Below are positions 18,378 to 27,843 of a stretch of 41,198 nucleotides of DNA, piece by piece. Position numbers and translations under genes: made by a program. Source of the stretch: an uncultured Eudoraea sp. (GTDB taxonomy: Bacteria; Bacteroidota; Bacteroidia; Flavobacteriales; Flavobacteriaceae); assembly GCF_947258525.1 (NCBI RefSeq), contig NZ_CAMYIP010000214.1, positions 1 through 41,198 on the forward strand, given 5' to 3'. How positions within the stretch are numbered: position 1 is the stretch's first letter; each line of letters opens with the position of its first letter. The notes beneath the pieces are model-generated. The model ran no database searches, was not told where the DNA came from, and saw nothing but the letters and a program-made list of their open reading frames with translations.

Positions 18378-19751
18378 TTGCTAAAAACCATCTCACATAT
18401 TAAAAACAAGATCCTGGATATGATATATAAGGGTCATAAAAGGTCTGTGCAGGCTAAAAAACACATCCTGGCTTCTTTTCTTATTAAAGGAATGAGTCTT
18501 TTGATTGGATTTCTGATGGTTCCATTAACCATAGAATATGTTCAGAAAGAACAATATGGGATTTGGTTAACGCTCTATTCTATAGTTGCATGGTTCAGCT
18601 TTTTTGATATAGGTTTGGGCCATGGTCTGAGAAACAAGCTCGCTGTTGCCTTTGCCAATAAAGATATGGAAAAGGCAAGGATATTCGTAAGTTCAACCTA
18701 TGCCATCCTCGGGGTGATATTTCTTGTTGTTTTACTGCTTTTTTTCCTGGTACAGCCCTTACTTGATTGGCAAGCAATTTTGAACACAGACACTGTTGAT
18801 GCGGATCAACTCCGTTTAATTGCCTTGGCAACTTTCTCTTTCTTCTGTATCAATTTTGTTTTAAAATTGATCTATTCGATCTATCTAGCAGACCAACGAC
18901 CTGCGAATTCCGGATTCTATAATTTGCTGAGTAATTTAACCGCTCTTGTAATTGTGTTCGTTTTGACACAAACAACTCAAGGTTCATTGTTGTATTTGGC
19001 CTTAGCACTTGGACTCTGTCCATTGGTTATTCTGACAATTTCAAGCATCTATATGTTCAGGGGAAGATATCGTTCAATCTCACCATCATTTAGACATATC
19101 AGTATTCCTCAATTTAAGGAATTGATGAACTTAGGTGTGCGGTTTTTTATCATACAGATCTCCGCCATTGTAATTTTTTCGACCGATAATATTATTATTG
19201 CCCAGGTTCTAGGGCCGGCTGAAGTGCCCGCATATGCCGTGGCACACAAGTATTTTGGTTTAATTACTGCCGCTTTTGCCATTGTTTCTGTCCCTTTCTG
19301 GTCTGCATATACTGAGGCCTATGTAAATAAAGACATGGATTGGATATATTCAACTAACAAAAAACTTATTAAAATTTGGGCGGCGCTTGTGGCCTTAAGC
19401 GCAGTCATGTTAACCATCTCCCCGACATTTTATCACATTTGGGTACCTGAAATAGAGGTTCCCTTTGTGCTTTCTATACTCATTTGCCTGTATGTTAATA
19501 TCCTTGCGTGGGGGAATATATTTGTTGTATTCATTAATGGTGTTGGGAAAATAAAACTTCAAATGATTTTGGGATCGATCGGAGCAATAATAAACATTCC
19601 CTTATCCTATTTTTTTGCCAGTGGCCTAGAATTAGGATCTAGCGGCGTGATCATTGCAAGTATCATTTGCATTGCATATGGTCCCTTAATCGCTCCGATA
19701 CAATTCAAGAAAATAACTTCTGGGGCTGCCAGAGGGATTTGGAACCAATGA
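18378..19751 (+). CDS. Wzx-type polysaccharide flippase (MATE/MOP superfamily)
   Basis: 457 residues with about twelve to fourteen membrane segments and the typical opening of oligosaccharide flippases (LASFLIKGMSLLIGFLMVPLTIEYV, then EQYGIWLTLYSIVAWFSFFDIGLGHGLRNKL). FDIGLGHG is a common signature in this family. It should flip the undecaprenyl-linked repeat unit across the inner membrane for the Wzy-like polymerase. The longest frame starts with TTG at 18378; an ATG at 18420 (MIYKGHKRS) is an equally good start. Confidence 0.92.
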   Translation: MLKTISHIKNKILDMIYKGHKRSVQAKKHILASFLIKGMSLLIGFLMVPLTIEYVQKEQYGIWLTLYSIVAWFSFFDIGLGHGLRNKLAVAFANKDMEKARIFVSSTYAILGVIFLVVLLLFFLVQPLLDWQAILNTDTVDADQLRLIALATFSFFCINFVLKLIYSIYLADQRPANSGFYNLLSNLTALVIVFVLTQTTQGSLLYLALALGLCPLVILTISSIYMFRGRYRSISPSFRHISIPQFKELMNLGVRFFIIQISAIVIFSTDNIIIAQVLGPAEVPAYAVAHKYFGLITAAFAIVSVPFWSAYTEAYVNKDMDWIYSTNKKLIKIWAALVALSAVMLTISPTFYHIWVPEIEVPFVLSILICLYVNILAWGNIFVVFINGVGKIKLQMILGSIGAIINIPLSYFFASGLELGSSGVIIASIICIAYGPLIAPIQFKKITSGAARGIWNQ

Positions 19752-19807
19752 GCCTGATTTTAATAGAGAATATAATAATTGCCATCTTTGAACTAATAAA
19801 AGAATAA

Positions 19808-19978
19808 ATGCGCGTACTCTGGTTTACTAATTCCCAGCCTCCAGCAGCTAAATCTGGAAAGTTGACTGTGGGCGGTAGTTGGATCGAGTCGCTTGAACAG
19901 CTTATCTCAATGCATTCAGAAATTGAGCTTGGAATTGTGTTCAAGGAACTGGTCATGGGTTCCGCTCAGATTCAATGA
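19808..19978 (+). pseudogene. Frameshifted N-terminal fragment of the following glycosyltransferase
   Basis: The ATG at 19808 begins MRVLWFTNSQPPAAKSGKL and continues with GGSWIESLEQLI and ELGIVFKE, which reads as a normal GT-B N-terminus. The frame then runs into TGA at 19976-19978. The next frame continues the protein, reading TGHGFRSDS before Met at 19975. The two frames differ in the way expected for one lost base (or two gained) somewhere in 19941-19960. The TGA overlaps the downstream ATG as ATGA, so re-initiation is mechanically possible. A sequencing error is the main alternative. Confidence 0.75.
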
Positions 19979-21057
19979 CAACAAGGTATTTTGTTGTACC
20001 AAGACACCCATATAGTAAATTTAATCGATGGATAAACCGTATAACCGGCGGTCGACCCTCTAGAAAACCACTTGATAGTTATTTGGCTATTGTAGACGAA
20101 TTTCGGCCAGATGTAATATTGTTTTTTGGGACAGAATCAGACTATGCATTGCTTATTCCGCAATTAGAAGTTCCAACACTAATATGGTTCCAAGGGAATC
20201 TTACTGTCTACCATCGCATGTATAAAATTGGAATCCCTATCTACAAGACTCTTTTGAATGAGAAGTTTAAAGACGTTTTAAAAGGCGATTCATTGTTTCA
20301 TCGCTACTTGCATTTTAAACAACTGGTAAAGCGAGAAAAACAAATTTTCCGTGGGGCTGAAAATTTTATTGGGCGAACTGACTGGGATCGTCGTGTAGTG
20401 AGCACAATGGCACCTCAGGCAAACTATTATCATTGTGATGAACCCATGCGAATGCCATTTCATAAATCAATATGGAAGGGGAGACGTGAAAGTGAGAAGT
20501 TTGTTATCACTACTACCATTCAAAATAATGTGTACAAAGGATTAGAAACTATTTTTGAAGCATTGAAATTACTTGTAAATAGAACACCTCTCAAAATTGA
20601 ATGGAGAATTATTGGTATTTCTGGTGATACCGCCTATGTAAAAACAGCCCTAGAAAGAGCAAGGGTATCTTCCTCAATGGTGTCCATGGTGAAATTTTTG
20701 GGACTTAAGTCCAGCCAGGAAGTCGTTCAAGAACTGATTTCGGCGAATTTGTATGTTCATCCTTCACATATTGAAAACAGTCCGAACGCTGTTCAGGAGG
20801 CAATGTTGTTAGGCATGCCTGTGATTGCGACTAACGTAGGCGGAACTCCTAGTTTATTGACCGACGGCAAGGAAGGTCTATTGGTTCAAAACAACGATCC
20901 CTACGCATTAGCGGGCGCCATTTTAGATATATATAGAAATCCAGAACGCGCTCAAATTATGGGTGAAAAGGCTCGGGAACTGGCAAAAGTTCGCAATGAC
21001 GGAGAGAAAATATGTTCCGATTTGATAAACATTTTTAATCAGCTTGCCAGCAAGTAA
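19975..21057 (+). CDS. Family-4 glycosyltransferase (N-terminus frameshifted)
   Basis: 360 residues in the intact frame; about 55 more N-terminal residues are encoded out of frame just upstream. The C-terminal GT-B half is complete, with NVYKGLETIFEALKLL, then the E-x7-E motif in IENSPNAVQEAMLLGMPVIATNVGGTP and DGKEGLLVQNNDPYALAG. It presumably adds one sugar from a nucleotide donor to the growing lipid-linked repeat. Without the first beta-alpha unit the Rossmann-like N-domain would be incomplete, so the product of the intact frame alone may be inactive. It converges on the minus-strand glycosyltransferase with a 30-bp gap. Confidence 0.85.
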   Translation: MTTRYFVVPRHPYSKFNRWINRITGGRPSRKPLDSYLAIVDEFRPDVILFFGTESDYALLIPQLEVPTLIWFQGNLTVYHRMYKIGIPIYKTLLNEKFKDVLKGDSLFHRYLHFKQLVKREKQIFRGAENFIGRTDWDRRVVSTMAPQANYYHCDEPMRMPFHKSIWKGRRESEKFVITTTIQNNVYKGLETIFEALKLLVNRTPLKIEWRIIGISGDTAYVKTALERARVSSSMVSMVKFLGLKSSQEVVQELISANLYVHPSHIENSPNAVQEAMLLGMPVIATNVGGTPSLLTDGKEGLLVQNNDPYALAGAILDIYRNPERAQIMGEKARELAKVRNDGEKICSDLINIFNQLASK

Positions 21058-21087
21058 CTTGAATCAAACTGTCCAATTTACCCCTTG

Positions 21088-22209
21088 TTAGATGATGGTC
21101 CTATAGAAGTTTAATGTTTGCTCCACTATTGTTTCTATCGAGTATTTGCTACTTTCTTTTTTCGCAGCAGACATTAGTACCTTTTGCGCTTCCATATTAT
21201 TGAAAACAACCGACAGAATTTCGGTAAGTCCTTCAAAATCACCAGGTTTGAACAAATACCCCGACCTGCCGTCCTTTATCATTTCATCTGTCCCGCCAAC
21301 ATCACTTGCTATGACCAATTTACCCAGGGTCATCGCCTCAGCAACACTCAAAGGCAAGGTCTCCTGAAAGGAAGGTAAAACAAATATGGGTATCTCTTTC
21401 GTATACGTAATGATCTCGGAGGTATCTTTCCATCCACAAAAATGGATTTCAGCAGCGAGTTCCTTTTCCTCGATCAGAGCATTAATATACTTCTTATACG
21501 CCATTTCTTTAAATCCCCCAATCACATGGAGTTTAAAGTTATAATTGCCCTCTTTTAATTGAGCTAAGGCTTGAATTAATACATGGAGTCCCTTGCGTTT
21601 TTTTAATTCTCCAACAAAATAAAGCTCGCTATTCCACGGGGATTTTGTATTCTGCTCTCCTGTTTCAAAAAGTCTATTTACCGGATTGGGAATGGTAGCG
21701 TGATAGACGGAAATATGAGTATTCAAGCCACGTTTATACAGCTCTTTATTATAATCCGAGATAAAGATTATATTCTGAATTTTACTCAAATAATAGCGCT
21801 CTACAATCCCCTTAATAAAAAATTTGATCTTGCGAAAAAGTGACACCTGCCATAGCCGTTCCTTGCGCAAAATAGCGTGCTGTGTCACCACAAACATATC
21901 TTTGAATTTTCTGGAATAAAGTAGGCAGCCAGGCACCACGCCCTGAAGATGGATGATGTCCGGATCCTCATCCAAAACTATCGATCTAAATTCGCGTCTA
22001 GCCTTGAGTATCGAAGATCTCAGGTTTACTTTACGAATGGTACATTTTCCGTGATACTTCTCAAGAAAGGTCCCTTCCGAAAGGGAAACAATGATAAGAT
22101 CTATTTCATCATGCCTGAGCAATTCATCGGTCAGACTTACTAATACCCCTTGAACTCCGGTTTGAATTTTATCATCTTTCGGATAATCACCAACTAGAAT
22201 AACTTTCAT
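21088..22209 (-). CDS. Family-4 glycosyltransferase
   Basis: 373 residues, GT-B fold. The N-terminus (VILVGDYPKDDKIQTGVQGVL) has the glycine-containing loop of acceptor-side Rossmann domains. The C-terminal donor-binding half shows ELYFVGELKKRKGLHVLIQAL and the E-x7-E motif in FQETLPLSVAEAMTLGKLVIASDVGG. It runs against the main locus direction, together with the upstream membrane protein gene (60-bp gap), so these two form a small inverted unit, possibly inserted later. Donor and acceptor sugars cannot be deduced. Confidence 0.92.
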   Translation of the reverse strand: MKVILVGDYPKDDKIQTGVQGVLVSLTDELLRHDEIDLIIVSLSEGTFLEKYHGKCTIRKVNLRSSILKARREFRSIVLDEDPDIIHLQGVVPGCLLYSRKFKDMFVVTQHAILRKERLWQVSLFRKIKFFIKGIVERYYLSKIQNIIFISDYNKELYKRGLNTHISVYHATIPNPVNRLFETGEQNTKSPWNSELYFVGELKKRKGLHVLIQALAQLKEGNYNFKLHVIGGFKEMAYKKYINALIEEKELAAEIHFCGWKDTSEIITYTKEIPIFVLPSFQETLPLSVAEAMTLGKLVIASDVGGTDEMIKDGRSGYLFKPGDFEGLTEILSVVFNNMEAQKVLMSAAKKESSKYSIETIVEQTLNFYRTII

Positions 22210-22269
22210 TTCTCGGGTTTGGATTGTAAGGAATAAAAAAATTGTAAACAGAAATTAATGTTCTTATTA

Positions 22270-22980
22270 TTAACTTCTGTAAATCAGTGCTTTGTGTGAA
22301 TATTTTTGAAGTCTTAATCTCGTGTTCAGCATACTGCATTTGTCTACAAGATAGCCATATATCTCCCCATCTTTACGCCATTGAAATAGGACTATGAATC
22401 GAGGCAAAAGATCGGCAACTATGGTTAGGGCAGCGACAATTACAATACTGGGACGGGGAATTAAATAACGTAAGTGCCGGTTCTTTATCCTGGGCTTGAT
22501 AAATGGGGCTATAATAAAGATCAATAACATAACTAAGTAGATAGACCTCTTAAATATTTTTGCATTATTCCCTCTATTATGGAGGTTATCTATGGGAATG
22601 AACTTTTCGGAAAATACCTCCTCTACCCCCATAATCAGTTGTGCGAAATGTTCCCCATAATCCATTTCCTCTAAGAGCACAAAAATGGCAAAGAGCGCAG
22701 TCAGCCCAAAACCCCATTTCAATAAAAGATCCTTTTTCCTGGTCATTCCTTTAAAAGCAACAATACAAATACCCAGAATAATTAGTAGTTGTAAATTCTC
22801 AACGACTCCCCATTCCCAATTTCCAGGTGGGCAAATAATGGATACCAAAGCTGGTATTTCTGAAAAATAGAATATCAAACAAATACCCAAAACAATGAGG
22901 GGGATAATCCAATAGATCATATGCTCCTTCCTGGACAGGCTTCTAATATCAGTTAAAAGTTCATCTAATAATTTTTTCAT
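22270..22980 (-). CDS. Polytopic membrane protein of unknown function
   Basis: 236 residues with about five or six hydrophobic segments: about 23-41, 62-80, 89-107, then 145-164 and 176-197. Between the third and fourth is LLEEMDYGEHF followed about 27 residues later by DNLHNRG. This acidic-aromatic plus N-L-H-N pattern resembles uncharacterised membrane proteins (EEISWGQ...NLHN type) that I recall from other genomes. The conserved charged residues at a membrane face suggest an enzyme or carrier rather than a structural protein, but this is inference. It is the first gene of a two-gene minus-strand unit with a glycosyltransferase, divergent from the gene at 23267. Confidence 0.8.
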   Translation of the reverse strand: MKKLLDELLTDIRSLSRKEHMIYWIIPLIVLGICLIFYFSEIPALVSIICPPGNWEWGVVENLQLLIILGICIVAFKGMTRKKDLLLKWGFGLTALFAIFVLLEEMDYGEHFAQLIMGVEEVFSEKFIPIDNLHNRGNNAKIFKRSIYLVMLLIFIIAPFIKPRIKNRHLRYLIPRPSIVIVAALTIVADLLPRFIVLFQWRKDGEIYGYLVDKCSMLNTRLRLQKYSHKALIYRS

Positions 22981-23095
22981 TGTTTGGATCTGATCAAAAT
23001 GTACATTAATAATCCTCTTTTAGACTAGGAAAGATTAGAATTAAATAATAGGCAGCCACCCACATAGCTCATTTAGGTAAAATGCTTAAGGGAGA

Positions 23096-23109
23096 TCGAC
23101 CTAGGTCGA
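23096..23109. promoter_or_regulatory. 14-bp perfect palindrome in a divergent intergenic region
   Basis: TCGACCTAGGTCGA is fully self-complementary. It lies in the 286-bp gap between the divergent membrane-protein and glycosyltransferase genes, where promoters for both are expected. One or more such palindromes are expected by chance in a window this size, so regulatory function is only possible. A TTAGGTA also occurs at 23235-23241, 25 bp before the next gene. Confidence 0.25.
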
Positions 23110-23266
23110 ATGACTAAACTAAGAGAATTTATGGAGGTAAGCAACAGCTGTTCGTACTTCCGTTAGTGCTCTGTGGGGCCATATATCGGGCATAGATGTA
23201 ACTGGTGCCAAAATTTGGGCGAAAACCAATAATATTAGGTAGTTTTGACCGCTTTACAAGCGATTG

Positions 23267-24394
23267 ATGAATACTAAGAGAATAGCTTTTTTCGGAATTA
23301 AATACTTTCCCTCTCAAGGAGGTTCAAGTAGAATAGCTGAAAATATTGCCAAAGAACTCCAGTTGAAATACAGCATCACAGTTTATTGTTATAATGACGA
23401 GCATGCTAAAACCCATTTGGAAAATGTCAGGGCAATACAATTACCTAGAATCCCACTAAAAGAAGTTGGGGTCTTCTTATATTATTTCTTGTGCTGTTTG
23501 CATATTCTTTTTTCAAAGAAATATGATGTGATCCATGTACATAAGACAGATAGCGCCATCTTTATTCCGCTATTAAGGCTAAAAGCCAAGGTCATAGCCA
23601 CCTCTCAGGAAGCTCCATATTTACGCGATAAGTGGAATTTTCTCGGAAAGGCCTATATGCGTCTTATGGAGCAATTTTTCATCTATGGCTCAACGGTACG
23701 CACCTCTGTTTCTAATCCCTTAGCCAAGGTTTATATGCAACGATATGCTAAAAATGTACACTATATCCCGAATGGTGTAAATATCAATACGAATGAGCAA
23801 GTTCCTCCAATAGCAGAGCTATTAAAACAACATGATATTAGTGGTGAGGAACCGTTCATTTTCTTTGCCGCCCGAAGGATTATGGCCACCAAAGGCTGTC
23901 ATACGTTACTCGAAGCACTTCATTTAATTGATTACAAGGGTAAAGTCGTCATTGCAGGTCAGGAATCACACGCTAAAGCGTATATGAGATCAATTAACAA
24001 ATTAGCCGAAGGATTGGATGTGTCGTTTTTGTGCTACATTGATAGCAAAGAAACACTAATGGGGCTTATAGACAGATCCCATTTTTTCATTTTTCCATCC
24101 CTGACCGAAGGCTTGTCTCTCATGCTGCTTGAGGTAGCATGTAGGGGAACTACACCTATTATTTGCAGTGATATTCCGGAAAACACTGAAGTTTTTGCCT
24201 TGGATGAAGTTCTTTATTTTGAAGCGAATAACAGTACCGATTTAGCAGATAAATTCTCCTGGGCCATGACCAATACTTCGAAAATGATAGAGATGTCATT
24301 ACGTGCAAAAAAACGGGTCATCAGTGAATATTCCAGCGCAGTAGTTGCACAAAAGTACGGAGCACTTTATGAGCAATTGTTAGCAAAAAGGTAA
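23267..24394 (+). CDS. Family-4 glycosyltransferase
   Basis: 375 residues from the ATG at 23267; a TTG immediately before it would add one residue. The N-terminal FGIKYFPSQGGSSRIAENIAKEL is the usual acceptor-side opening, and the donor half has FIFFAARRIMATKGCHTLLEAL and the E-x7-E motif in LTEGLSLMLLEVACRGTTPIICSD. It resembles GT4 enzymes of exopolysaccharide loci that add hexoses. It resumes the plus-strand order after the inverted pair and is followed by a 248-bp gap before the amidotransferase gene. Confidence 0.92.
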   Translation: MNTKRIAFFGIKYFPSQGGSSRIAENIAKELQLKYSITVYCYNDEHAKTHLENVRAIQLPRIPLKEVGVFLYYFLCCLHILFSKKYDVIHVHKTDSAIFIPLLRLKAKVIATSQEAPYLRDKWNFLGKAYMRLMEQFFIYGSTVRTSVSNPLAKVYMQRYAKNVHYIPNGVNINTNEQVPPIAELLKQHDISGEEPFIFFAARRIMATKGCHTLLEALHLIDYKGKVVIAGQESHAKAYMRSINKLAEGLDVSFLCYIDSKETLMGLIDRSHFFIFPSLTEGLSLMLLEVACRGTTPIICSDIPENTEVFALDEVLYFEANNSTDLADKFSWAMTNTSKMIEMSLRAKKRVISEYSSAVVAQKYGALYEQLLAKR

Positions 24395-24642
24395 TTAATT
24401 TACATCAGACACCTACCCCTTGCCTTATATTCCATTAGGTTCATGTGAGTATAAATCGATGCCTTTTGTTAGTGTCTATCACGACTAGCTAATTAACTCT
24501 AAATAAAGTATTGAATACATCTTAAACCTCAATTTAGATCACTTCATCGTTTCTTGAATTTTATTAGTGCGAATTCCTGTGTAAACTGCTAGTTTTTAGA
24601 TTATTTTGCATCTTCTAATATCCTAGTAGCCAAACGAGAAAT

Positions 24643-26523
24643 ATGTGCGGAATATGCGGTAAAATTCATTTTGATCGGGACAGACCCGTCCGGAAAGATG
24701 ATCTCCTCACTATGACTAATTTAATTCGTCATAGGGGGCCGGATGATTGTGGTCAATATTTAAAAAAGAATGTAGGGCTCGGATTCCGCAGATTAAGTAT
24801 CATTGACCTGGAAAAAGGCCATCAGCCGTTATCGAATGAGGATGGCACAATCTGGATAGTCTTTAATGGTGAGATCTATAACCACAACGAATTGCGAAAA
24901 TCCCTTATCCAAAAGGGGCACGAGTTTAAGACTAAATCAGACACAGAAACTATTGTCCACGCATATGAAGAATACGGGGTAGATTGTGTATCCCATCTGA
25001 GGGGTATGTTTGCATTTGCCATATGGGATGAAAATGAGAATAGTCTTTTTTGTGCGAGGGATCGCTTTGGCATAAAGCCATTTTTTTACTGTCTTGAAAA
25101 GGATACCTTTCTATTTGGATCGGAAATGAAATGCATTATGAGTCAGAGTAAGAATTCCATGGACTTGTCTATCTTTTCTCTTGACTATTACCTAGCCTTT
25201 GGTTATTCCGCTCAGGACGGCACAATTTTTCAAAATATCCATAAGTTAAAGCCAGCGCACAGTCTGCTATTAAAAGACAATGGCCACATACAAGTTTCCA
25301 AATATTGGCATGCAAATTATGAACCGGACTACAGCAAATCAGAAAGTGAATGGAGTGAATTGCTAAGGGAAAAGCTTTCAGAAACAGTCAAATCCCATTT
25401 AATGAGTGATGTTCCATTGGGAGCCTTTCTCAGTGGTGGAATAGATTCCAGCTCCGTAGTTGCGCTTATGGCCCAGCATTCTTCCTCTCCTGTAAAGACA
25501 TTTTCAATTGGATTTAAGGAAGCCAGGTTTAATGAATTAAAATATGCACGGGAGGTAGCTGCCAAATATCAAACAGAACATCACGAACTAATTGTAGAAC
25601 CAGAATCCGTAAGCCTCTTACCCGATTTAATAGATGCCTATGATGAACCCTTTGCGGATTCCTCAGCTATACCCACATATTATGTGTCAAAATTTGCCAG
25701 GGAAAATGTGACAGTGGCCTTGTCTGGTGACGGAGGTGACGAATTATTCCTGGGATATCATCATCATTTGAAATTTAAAAGGATACATAAGTACAATATT
25801 CTTCCCTCGTCCTTAAGCCGCTATCTATGGGGGGGACTTCACGACATTATACCAAACGGCGTAAAAGGCAAAGGAGCTACCTATTATCTCTCCAAACCTA
25901 AAAGCAGCGCTCCCGCCTACCATTCAATATGGCAGCTTCATGAACGCCAGCAACTATTTAGAAAAGAATGCTGGGAAATGCTTAAAGCGTCACCAGCAGA
26001 ACAACAAAAGGTTTACTTCTATACGAATGGTAATTCGTCAAACTATTTGTTCAATATGCAGCGTATGGACATGCAAACCTATATGGTAGATGATATACTG
26101 ACAAAAGTTGACCGTGCAAGTATGCAGAATTCCCTGGAAGTCAGAGTACCCTTGCTGGATCATGAATTTGCCGAATTGACATTCAATATACCTGCAAAGC
26201 TGAAACTAAAAGGTAAGACGAGTAAGTACATTTTTAAAGAAGCCATGAAGGATCTGCTACCTCCTTCCATTATTTCACACAAGAAACAAGGTTTTAGCGT
26301 TCCCTTGGAACTTTGGTTCAAAGAGGACCTTAAAGAATATGTTAATGATCGACTTTTATCAACAAATAGTCCGTTGTACGAATATTTGGATCCAACTTAT
26401 GTTCGAAAAATAATTCACGATCATAATAATGGCATGCGCGATTTTAGTCGCAAGATCTGGTCCTTAATATTTTTGGATCAATGGTTGACAACTCAGCATA
26501 CATCGACACTTGCATCGGTATGA
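24643..26523 (+). CDS. asnB: Glutamine-dependent asparagine synthase-like amidotransferase
   Basis: 626 residues. The N-terminal class II glutaminase domain starts MCGICGK, so Cys2 would be the nucleophile after Met removal; RHRGPDD and GEIYNH follow. The synthase domain has the ATP-binding SGGIDSS near 263-269 and SGDGGDELFLGY near 363. In free metabolism AsnB makes asparagine from aspartate. Inside polysaccharide loci, paralogues such as WbpS-like proteins are thought to amidate uronic-acid-type sugars. The location here supports sugar amidation, but the sequence does not settle it. Confidence 0.93.
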   Translation: MCGICGKIHFDRDRPVRKDDLLTMTNLIRHRGPDDCGQYLKKNVGLGFRRLSIIDLEKGHQPLSNEDGTIWIVFNGEIYNHNELRKSLIQKGHEFKTKSDTETIVHAYEEYGVDCVSHLRGMFAFAIWDENENSLFCARDRFGIKPFFYCLEKDTFLFGSEMKCIMSQSKNSMDLSIFSLDYYLAFGYSAQDGTIFQNIHKLKPAHSLLLKDNGHIQVSKYWHANYEPDYSKSESEWSELLREKLSETVKSHLMSDVPLGAFLSGGIDSSSVVALMAQHSSSPVKTFSIGFKEARFNELKYAREVAAKYQTEHHELIVEPESVSLLPDLIDAYDEPFADSSAIPTYYVSKFARENVTVALSGDGGDELFLGYHHHLKFKRIHKYNILPSSLSRYLWGGLHDIIPNGVKGKGATYYLSKPKSSAPAYHSIWQLHERQQLFRKECWEMLKASPAEQQKVYFYTNGNSSNYLFNMQRMDMQTYMVDDILTKVDRASMQNSLEVRVPLLDHEFAELTFNIPAKLKLKGKTSKYIFKEAMKDLLPPSIISHKKQGFSVPLELWFKEDLKEYVNDRLLSTNSPLYEYLDPTYVRKIIHDHNNGMRDFSRKIWSLIFLDQWLTTQHTSTLASV

Positions 26524-26565
26524 AAAATTAGACCCAGTAACCAATAATAAGTCATAAATCAGATT

Positions 26566-27843
26566 TTGGAAAAGGAAAACAATAGTAACGAACCACATAT
26601 AGTATTTCTGGGAGAAGCTGGATTCCCCCTAGGGCTTGCCGCTATCCAAAGAATGACCTTAATGGCCAGAGCTTTGGTCCATGCAGGATGTGCCACACAA
26701 GTTGTATGCAGGAAAGGCGTTTGGGAAAGAGGTGCGCAAGATGATTTTCCTTTAAGGGGTACGTACAAAGAAATTGATTACATATACACCTCTAAAAGTA
26801 TCTACAGGCCAAAGAGTTTTTTCAAGCGAAATATGGAAAAGCTTAGGGGTATTTATAGGGAATTTGTCTATTTAGGTTCACTTAAGAAACAAGGGAAACT
26901 TGATATTGGTTTTTTATCTACCATGAGTAGCTTTCACCTGATCCGATATCGCCTTGTTTCATGGGTTATTGGATTTCCAATTGTATTGAATTTCGTAGAA
27001 TTGGCCTCATCAATGAAGCAAAGGGATTCGATATTAAAAAAGACAAATGATTACATATACGACAATTTATTCCTTCGATTAGTAGATGGCGCTTTCCCTA
27101 TCAGCGAAAAACTGATGGAATACTACATGCATATCTCGCCCAATAAACCCTGCCTAAAACTTCCCATTTTATGTGATTTTGAGAAATTTCAGTATTATCC
27201 CAAGAACAAAAATGGGACTGAATTCCTGTATTGCGGGGCAGCATCTTACTTCGAACTGGTCGATTTTGTAATCGAAGCATTCGATCATTTGAATATAAAT
27301 CGCGATGATGTCTACCTGAAACTTGTTCTGGGTGGTAAAGAAGGGCAAATATCAAAAATTGTCGATCGCATAGCGTCCGCGCGAAATAAGGATCACATCA
27401 ATCTTGTAACGAACGTACCTCATGATCAAATTCCGAGTTTATATGCGAAAGCATCGGCTTTATTGATACCCCTTAGGCCAACCGTGCAGGATGCAGCAAG
27501 GTTTCCTCACAAAATTGGTGAATATCTGGCATCCGGACGCCCTGTGATTACCACAGCTTTTGGGGAAATAGCTCATTACGATTTTATAGATGGTAAAACT
27601 GCGCTTATTGCGGAAGACTTTGAAAAGGAATCCTATGCCCAAAAGATGCAGTTCATATTAACCGATCCTGAGAATTCGGCTTCCATCGGTATTAACGGGC
27701 GGCAAATGGGGCTGGAAAATTTTGATTATACCCAGCATGGAGGCAGAATGCTGGAGCTATTGGGCAATTTTACTTCGAAAATAAATGACAATAATACTAT
27801 TTCAAATAAAGCGGGGGTAGCACATAGTAAAAACAACAAATGA
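26566..27843 (+). CDS. GT-B glycosyltransferase (GT4-like)
   Basis: 425 residues. The N-terminal [19 protein letters not shown] resembles acceptor-side loops of GT4 enzymes. The C-terminal half has [22 protein letters not shown], then [25 protein letters not shown], where the usual E-x7-E is modified. The frame begins with TTG at 26566; the only codons upstream before a stop are GTC ATA AAT CAG ATT, and the next in-frame ATG falls well inside the domain. The stop overlaps the epimerase ATG as ATGA, so the two are translationally coupled. Confidence 0.87.
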   Translation: MEKENNSNEPHIVFLGEAGFPLGLAAIQRMTLMARALVHAGCATQVVCRKGVWERGAQDDFPLRGTYKEIDYIYTSKSIYRPKSFFKRNMEKLRGIYREFVYLGSLKKQGKLDIGFLSTMSSFHLIRYRLVSWVIGFPIVLNFVELASSMKQRDSILKKTNDYIYDNLFLRLVDGAFPISEKLMEYYMHISPNKPCLKLPILCDFEKFQYYPKNKNGTEFLYCGAASYFELVDFVIEAFDHLNINRDDVYLKLVLGGKEGQISKIVDRIASARNKDHINLVTNVPHDQIPSLYAKASALLIPLRPTVQDAARFPHKIGEYLASGRPVITTAFGEIAHYDFIDGKTALIAEDFEKESYAQKMQFILTDPENSASIGINGRQMGLENFDYTQHGGRMLELLGNFTSKINDNNTISNKAGVAHSKNNK

